From: JAULUH01 sp032111745
Lineage (GTDB): Bacteria > Chloroflexota > Anaerolineae > JAAEKA01
Assembly: GCA_032111745.1 (NCBI GenBank)
Contig: JAULUH010000422.1
Coordinates: 1-11,633, forward strand
Length of the DNA: 11,633 bases
Reading direction: 5' to 3'
Part shown: positions 7,769 to 11,633 of the stretch, piece after piece
How positions within the stretch are numbered: position 1 is the stretch's first letter
Layout of the letters: every line of letters starts with the position of its first letter
Program-made: the position numbers and the translations under genes
The notes under the pieces: generated by a model
What the model was told of the DNA's origin: nothing
The model's input: the letters and a program-made list of their open reading frames with translations, nothing else
The model's database searches: none

Positions 7769-7802
7769 ATGCTGTGGTGCGCTCTGTGGCGCACCACAGC
7801 AT
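7769..7802 (+). terminator. Perfect 14-bp hairpin after the second sulfatase
   Basis: ATGCTGTGGTGCGC (7769-7782) is exactly complementary to GCGCACCACAGCAT (7789-7802), with a TCTGTG loop. It lies about 50 bp after the stop at 7717 and before the lipoprotein gene. No T-run follows. It is a likely transcript end or RNA-stability element for the sulfatase unit. Confidence 0.6.
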
Positions 7803-7964
7803 ACCGGTCCGTAGAGCAAGCAGGGATGGCAAAGGGAGAACATGAACAGTATTGGGATTGTCCACCGTCCTCCTTTGGCCTTTCATACGAATTCACCTGG
7901 CCAGGACCGTGCGGTGTGTCGTAGAACTGCTCCATGGAAGAGGACATTGACGGGAGGGAGAACC

Positions 7965-8615
7965 ATGAAACATTTCACCACAACTGCGATCACGTTGTGC
8001 CTGGCGGCTCTTCTGGTGGGGGCCTGTGTCCCGCTGCCGGCGCCGTCGACACCCCAGCCTGCTGCACTGGCCGCGGCTCCCGCGCCGGCGGGCGAGTGGC
8101 GGACCTACACCGATGCTGAAGTTGGTTTCAGCCTTCCGATGCCTGCTTACTGGACCAGCGAGGCCCTGCCCGACCAGACCGACACCCTCCACGGCGCGGC
8201 CTTCACCGGGCCGGAGGGCGGCGTCGAGGTGTACTGGGGGACAGGCTTCGGCGGCGCCTGCCCTGAGGGCACCGAACCCGTCCAGCTCGCGCAGGGCGAG
8301 GCGCAGGCCTGCCATGCAACGCAGGCCGACGGGACCGAGGTGTGGAGCCAGACCGGCTACCAGGTGGAGGGGGGCAACGCCTTCTCCGTTCGCGCGTACA
8401 CGACCAACGCCGACCCGGCGAGCCATGATCTGATACTCCAGGTGCTGGGGACGCTCACGTTCATGCCGCTGGAGCAACCGCAGGCGGCGGCGGGAGCTAT
8501 ACGCCCCACCGGCATGACGCCCGATGGGCAGGAGGACGGCAACTGCGTCCTTCCGAGCGGTGAGATCTGCGGCGCCTGGCAGTACCATGGACGAGACCAC
8601 GGATGTCGGCTGTGA
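7965..8615 (+). CDS. Small lipoprotein, PsbP-like core, with a probably abnormal C-terminus
   Basis: Product of 216 residues starting at ATG 7965 behind GGGAGGGAG. It begins MKHFTTTAITL with a hydrophobic core and a VGAC lipobox (lipid-modified C21), then a Pro/Ala-rich linker (VPLPAPSTPQPAALAAAPAP). The folded part starts WRTYTDAEVGFSLPMPAYW, a pattern typical of PsbP-like or DUF1795-like bacterial lipoproteins (aromatic-Y-x-D-x-E-x-G-F-S-x-P), and closes with LQVLGTLTFMPLE, the usual last strand. The final ~35 residues (from AAAGAIRPTG) are not family-typical. From about 8587 the DNA encodes an arylsulfatase end in another frame, so the last nine residues or so, and the stop at 8615, probably come from that foreign sequence. 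An in-frame ATG at 7842 also has a ribosome site, but it would place 41 polar residues before the signal peptide. Confidence 0.72.
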   Translation: MKHFTTTAITLCLAALLVGACVPLPAPSTPQPAALAAAPAPAGEWRTYTDAEVGFSLPMPAYWTSEALPDQTDTLHGAAFTGPEGGVEVYWGTGFGGACPEGTEPVQLAQGEAQACHATQADGTEVWSQTGYQVEGGNAFSVRAYTTNADPASHDLILQVLGTLTFMPLEQPQAAAGAIRPTGMTPDGQEDGNCVLPSGEICGAWQYHGRDHGCRL

Positions 8616-8766
8616 GACCGGCACAACGGTTGCCGAGGATTATGACGCCCGGGGCAGCAAGTTCAACGGCCAGATCAACTGGGTCCAGCTGGACAAGGGC
8701 CTGAACGATTGCGACCACCCGATCACCCCGGAGGAACACCTGAAGGTGGCGATGACGCGGCAGTAG
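8587..8766 (+). pseudogene. 3' end of a large arylsulfatase gene
   Basis: In the frame ending at the TAG of 8764-8766 the DNA reads MDETTDVGCETGTTVAEDYD, then FNGQINWVQLDKG, DHPITPEEHLKVAMTRQ. This matches my knowledge of the C-terminal beta-sandwich end of ~750-800 residue arylsulfatases: a 'DET-DVG-DTG-PV-DY' stretch, 'F-G-I--V-ID-G', and a final 'PEER--IAMARQ'. Only ~59 codons remain and no ribosome site fits. The rest of the gene, including the catalytic domain, is absent and replaced by the lipoprotein gene. This sulfatase differs in type from those at 980 and 5734, which end in a Cys-rich tail. Recognition is from motif memory, not a search. Confidence 0.6.
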
Positions 8767-8777
8767 ACAGTTATGAG

Positions 8778-8784
8778 AAGGAGA
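8778..8784 (+). promoter_or_regulatory. Ribosome binding site of propeller 3
   Basis: AAGGAGA lies 7 bases before ATG 8792, within the leader GAGAAGGAGATGCAACC that closely matches the one before 4241. It is only 11 bp after the arylsulfatase stop, so no separate promoter need lie in between. Confidence 0.7.
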
Positions 8785-8791
8785 TGCAACC

Positions 8792-10417
8792 ATGAAAGGC
8801 AAGATGCGAAGGCGGTCTGTGTCTGTGGCACTGGTGATGGCGGCGATCCTGGTGCTGGTCGTACCCGTTGCTGCCTGGGCCGAGGAGATCCCCTGGGGTG
8901 GCCCGACGGACCTGCCCGACTTCATCGGGGCGCCGGCGAAGGCGCATCCAACGGCAAACAACGGGGTTCCGCAGAACCCCTTCCTGGCGCCGAACGCGTT
9001 TGCCCATGCCCACAAGGATATCTGGATGAGCGACAGCGGTAATGTCGCCGGGCCGCTCGGCCGCAACCCGATCGTACTCTCAACGACTCTGCCAGATACG
9101 CACCCGAACTCGTGGCTCACGCCATGCGGCAGCTATGGTTTCGACAGCCACGGCCGTCTGATCGTAAGTTGCTGGGGCGCGGATGAGGCAAGCATCGTCA
9201 TGTTGGACCCGGATACGCTGGAGGTCCTGACCTACTATCCCCTCGAAAATGTGGAGTCGGGGCTGGTTGGGGAAGGGGCACAGAAGTTCCCCAGGGCGTT
9301 CTACTCGGTCTACGGTTACCTCGATAACCGCGATCAGATCCACCTCGTTTCCGGCGGCAAGAAGCTCATCACTTTGGGCGACGTCGGCTCACCCTCCAAC
9401 CCGGTGCTTGACCAGGTCGGTGACGGTTATGACCTGAGTGAGCTCGTTGGGTCGGATGATCGTATCAGCGGGGTGATGGTGGACTTCCAGGGCCGCTACT
9501 GGATCAACATGGGGAACTCTGCGAACATCTACCTGCTCAATCCCGCGACATACAAGGACATCCGGGATGTGAAGTCGGTCAATCTCCACGGCGACGACGG
9601 GCAGCTTGAGTTTACCAGAAACGGCATGGCGCTCACGCGGGAGGGCGCCGCCTACATCGTCACCACGGAGGCGATGTACCGGGTTGATGTCGGCGCCAAT
9701 GATCAGCCGACCATCGTATGGCGGCAGCCATACGACACCGTGCCCTCGGACACGAACGACGAGGAGTACGTGAACGGCGTCAGGTCGGGGCAACTGGAGC
9801 TGGGCTCAGGCACCACTCCGACGATCCTCGGCGAAGGCAAGTACGTCGCCATCACCGACAACGCCAGGCGGATGAAAGTCGTGGTTTTCCGGACCGATGC
9901 ACAGATCGGCCCGCAAGAAAAGCGGATCGTCTGCGATGTGCCGGTGTTCGACTTCCCCGGAGGCGGCGCAGGGGCCAACTCCAACTCTCTCGTCGGCTCG
10001 CGCAATTCGATCATCGTGCAGAACACCTCTGACTACTTGTGGGACTGGGCTGACTATGACAACGCGCACTTGGATCATCCCGGCAAGCCGGGCATCGCAC
10101 GCATAGACATCAACCCGAACGGGAGGGGCTGCACCAAGGTCTGGGAAAACACGGAAGTCGCCGCAGTCATGACCCTGGAGCTTTCGACGAGAACCGGGCT
10201 GATCTACACCCAAGACCGGAAGTACGACGACGAGAATGATGTCAACGCGTACTACTTTGTCGCGCTCGACTTCCGCACCGGTGAGGCGGTCTGGGAAAAA
10301 CTGGTGGGCACGGGCGACAAGTTCGACAACTGGTGGCTGCCCGTTGCCATTGGGCCCAACGGAGCCCTCTACGGCATGGTATACGCTGGAGTCACGATGA
10401 TGCGAGACACGCCCTGA
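8792..10417 (+). CDS. Secreted beta-propeller-like protein, intact copy
   Basis: Product of 541 residues, the only full-length propeller in the window. The signal peptide is MKGKMRRRSV plus a hydrophobic core, likely cut after AWA at residue 30. Then follow NVAGPLGRNPIV, a Cys-flanked YGFDSHGRLIVSCWG, LDPDTLEVL, GYLDNRDQIHLVSGGKKL, VDFQGRYWIN, EGAAYIVTTEAMYRVDVG, GSGTTPTILGEGKYVAITDN (~337-356), NSLVGSRNSIIVQNTSDYLW (~396-415), RIDINPNGRGCTKVW, ELSTRTGLIYT, ALDFRTGEAVWEKLVGTG (~491-508) and a final MMRDTP. Recurrent 'D--GR', 'LDP-TL' and 'DFRTG--VW' motifs indicate a repeated beta-sheet (propeller) fold of the PQQ-like or SMP-30/NHL-like kind. I know similar proteins only as hypothetical. It could bind a ligand or be a hydrolase, but no catalytic set is evident. 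It is followed 66 bp later by a family U gene, the same pairing as elsewhere in the window. Confidence 0.85.
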   Translation: MKGKMRRRSVSVALVMAAILVLVVPVAAWAEEIPWGGPTDLPDFIGAPAKAHPTANNGVPQNPFLAPNAFAHAHKDIWMSDSGNVAGPLGRNPIVLSTTLPDTHPNSWLTPCGSYGFDSHGRLIVSCWGADEASIVMLDPDTLEVLTYYPLENVESGLVGEGAQKFPRAFYSVYGYLDNRDQIHLVSGGKKLITLGDVGSPSNPVLDQVGDGYDLSELVGSDDRISGVMVDFQGRYWINMGNSANIYLLNPATYKDIRDVKSVNLHGDDGQLEFTRNGMALTREGAAYIVTTEAMYRVDVGANDQPTIVWRQPYDTVPSDTNDEEYVNGVRSGQLELGSGTTPTILGEGKYVAITDNARRMKVVVFRTDAQIGPQEKRIVCDVPVFDFPGGGAGANSNSLVGSRNSIIVQNTSDYLWDWADYDNAHLDHPGKPGIARIDINPNGRGCTKVWENTEVAAVMTLELSTRTGLIYTQDRKYDDENDVNAYYFVALDFRTGEAVWEKLVGTGDKFDNWWLPVAIGPNGALYGMVYAGVTMMRDTP

Positions 10418-10468
10418 CCACGCCCCTGTTGTTCTTCACCCGACCGAATCAAACACGCTCATGAGATG

Positions 10469-10476
10469 AAAGGAGA
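10469..10476 (+). promoter_or_regulatory. Ribosome binding site of the second family U gene
   Basis: AAAGGAGA lies 7 bases before ATG 10484, in the leader GAGATGAAAGGAGACGGAACC. The leader before the propeller stub at 5586 differs from it by one base over this stretch. Confidence 0.7.
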
Positions 10477-10483
10477 CGGAACC

Positions 10484-11633
10484 ATGAAAGGCACAGTTCG
10501 GAAGTCACTCGGGGTGGCCCTCGTGGTCATGCTGGCCGTCCTGGTGTTCGCTGCATCAGCCAGTGCGAAGGCGCCGGACGAGGGCGATGGACCCACGCAG
10601 ACGCTTTGCCCGCCCCAGGCCGACGGGTCGAAGCAGAAGGAGTGGTGCGCCCTGGATAGAGTGGGCAGTTTCCAGGAAACCCTGGAGGATGCAGGGTTCG
10701 GCCTGCAAGAAGGCAGATTCGCATTCTGGGACCTCGTCAAGGATACGTGCGAGGGCAAAGTTCCAGATGCGCTGGCCAACAATCCCTGGCCGAATGCGTA
10801 CATTTCGATGTACTTCGAGCCGCATGAGGGCGTGCCGACGCCGCTCGTTGACGTCTTTTGGCAGCTCCGGGAGGACGAGGCTATCGTCCTGGTGGGCCAG
10901 ACTCCCCCGGCCGCTGCGTATTTTAGCTACCAGAGCTTTGTGGCAGTCCCCCCCGGCGCTCCAGGGCGCATCGGCGCACCGGTCGGCGATACGATCAACA
11001 TCGGGACGATCCACACGATTGGCCCCGATCGCGTCAATCAGCCGGTCGTCATCATCATCACCGGGCACCGCGAGACCGAGCGGCGCGTGCGAGCGGCGGC
11101 GCGGGCGGCCGGCTATCCGGACGCCATCATCAATGTCGAGACGATCTCACCGGTGATCGCGCCGTTGGGCGTCAGCCGAGATGGAGAGGAGGCGTCCTGG
11201 TTGGGCTTCGTGCACCGCGTCGCCGTGCCGGAGGACAAGACGGCATTGGAGGAGTACATCAGGAACCCGCCCTATAGGCTCTTCCGCGTCACGCCGGTCG
11301 ACCCGGCAACCGGGGAGGTGGGCAGGGAAGCCGTGTTCGGCCCTGATCCCGAGCCGGTTCCCGTCCTACGAGTGCGGGGCACCGGGCACACCGAGATGGC
11401 GCTGTACCCGGCGCTGAAGCGGCTGCGCGCGGCCATTCTGGAGGTGCACGGCACTGACGGGAAGTGCGAAGGGGAGTGTAGGGAGCTGGATACCCATGTC
11501 TGGACGACGGTGACGAGAGAAGATAACCGAGAGGTTATCGTCGAGAAACCCTACGTCGGCCTGCAGCGTGGCGTTCAGTTGCTTGGGGCTGGCCGCGACA
11601 CGAACTATCTCGCCACCTACCCGAACTTCATGC
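10484..11633 (+). CDS. Secreted protein of unrecognised family (family U), 5' part, cut by the right edge
   Basis: The frame is open from ATG 10484 to the window end (383 codons, no stop). The signal peptide is MKGTVRKSLG plus a hydrophobic core, likely cut after ASA at residue 28. It is collinear with the complete paralogue at 2440-4113: NNPWPNAY (99-106), WQLREDEAIVLVGQTPPAAA with YFSYQ, ETERRVRAAARAAGYPDAII, DPEPVPVLRVRGTGHTEM and LATYPNF. Differences include a longer Cys-containing N-terminal segment (LCPPQADG, EWCALD) and a pair of cysteines (KCEGEC) in place of a Pro/Ser linker. By comparison roughly 170-180 more residues lie outside the window. The segments conserved between the two diverged copies are the best guess at functional regions; no known motif is recognised. 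Confidence 0.82.
   Translation, partial: MKGTVRKSLGVALVVMLAVLVFAASASAKAPDEGDGPTQTLCPPQADGSKQKEWCALDRVGSFQETLEDAGFGLQEGRFAFWDLVKDTCEGKVPDALANNPWPNAYISMYFEPHEGVPTPLVDVFWQLREDEAIVLVGQTPPAAAYFSYQSFVAVPPGAPGRIGAPVGDTINIGTIHTIGPDRVNQPVVIIITGHRETERRVRAAARAAGYPDAIINVETISPVIAPLGVSRDGEEASWLGFVHRVAVPEDKTALEEYIRNPPYRLFRVTPVDPATGEVGREAVFGPDPEPVPVLRVRGTGHTEMALYPALKRLRAAILEVHGTDGKCEGECRELDTHVWTTVTREDNREVIVEKPYVGLQRGVQLLGAGRDTNYLATYPNFM

Noticed and set aside
7842..7964. Lipoprotein start at 7842
   Set aside because: It has a fair ribosome site, but it would put about 41 mostly polar residues before the lipoprotein signal. ATG 7965 is better placed. The 7842 site could be another start remnant, but nothing identifies it.
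1..11633. tRNA/rRNA genes, CRISPR arrays, insertion sequences, integrase or transposase genes
   Set aside because: I saw no arrays of short repeats, no RNA gene signatures and no transposase motifs, so recombination between the repeated genes, or misassembly, is a better explanation for the hybrids than an insertion sequence.

Overview
The window is about 11.6 kb of GC-rich bacterial DNA. Every gene I can support lies on the + strand, and nearly every product carries an export signal (Sec, Tat or lipoprotein). A run of ten Ns and several hybrid genes point to a draft, probably metagenome-derived, contig. The lipobox-bearing PsbP-like lipoprotein, the Tat sulfatases and the GC content would suit Chloroflexota or another high-GC environmental lineage, but no marker gene settles taxonomy.

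Layout, left to right: (1) the C-terminal part of a secreted beta-propeller-like protein running in from the left edge (3-905); (2) a Tat-type sulfatase gene that has lost its active-site half (980-2106); (3) a non-coding-looking stretch with a probable SnoaL/NTF2-like gene remnant (2227-2443); (4) a secreted protein of an unrecognised family, here called family U (2440-4113); (5) a second propeller gene with a scrambled C-terminus (4241-5659), which contains the start of yet another propeller gene; (6) a near-complete Tat sulfatase with its formylglycine site, interrupted by the N gap (5734-7717); (7) a small lipoprotein whose 3' end runs into the last ~60 codons of a large arylsulfatase (7965-8766); (8) an intact third propeller (8792-10417); (9) a second family U gene running off the right edge (10484-11633).

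The region is therefore built from repeated copies of three exported protein types (propeller, sulfatase, family U). They share a similar leader with an AAGGAGA-type ribosome binding site, usually followed by ATGAA(A/C)GGC. Two copies of a propeller-end to sulfatase-start junction are almost identical over 161 bp (889-1049 and 5643-5803), although the genes around them have diverged. One copy ends at the sulfatase deletion point and the other at the assembly gap.

The proteins probably act outside the cytoplasm. The sulfatase would hydrolyse a sulfate ester, and the propeller and family U proteins may bind or process the same substrate or assist in some other way; this is inference from co-location only. 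Four joins share one pattern: a gene start or truncated gene is fused directly to the 3' end of the same or a related gene. These are either real decay and recombination within a tandem array, or repeat-driven assembly errors. The sequence alone does not decide, but the coincidence with the gap makes misassembly a serious possibility for the first sulfatase.
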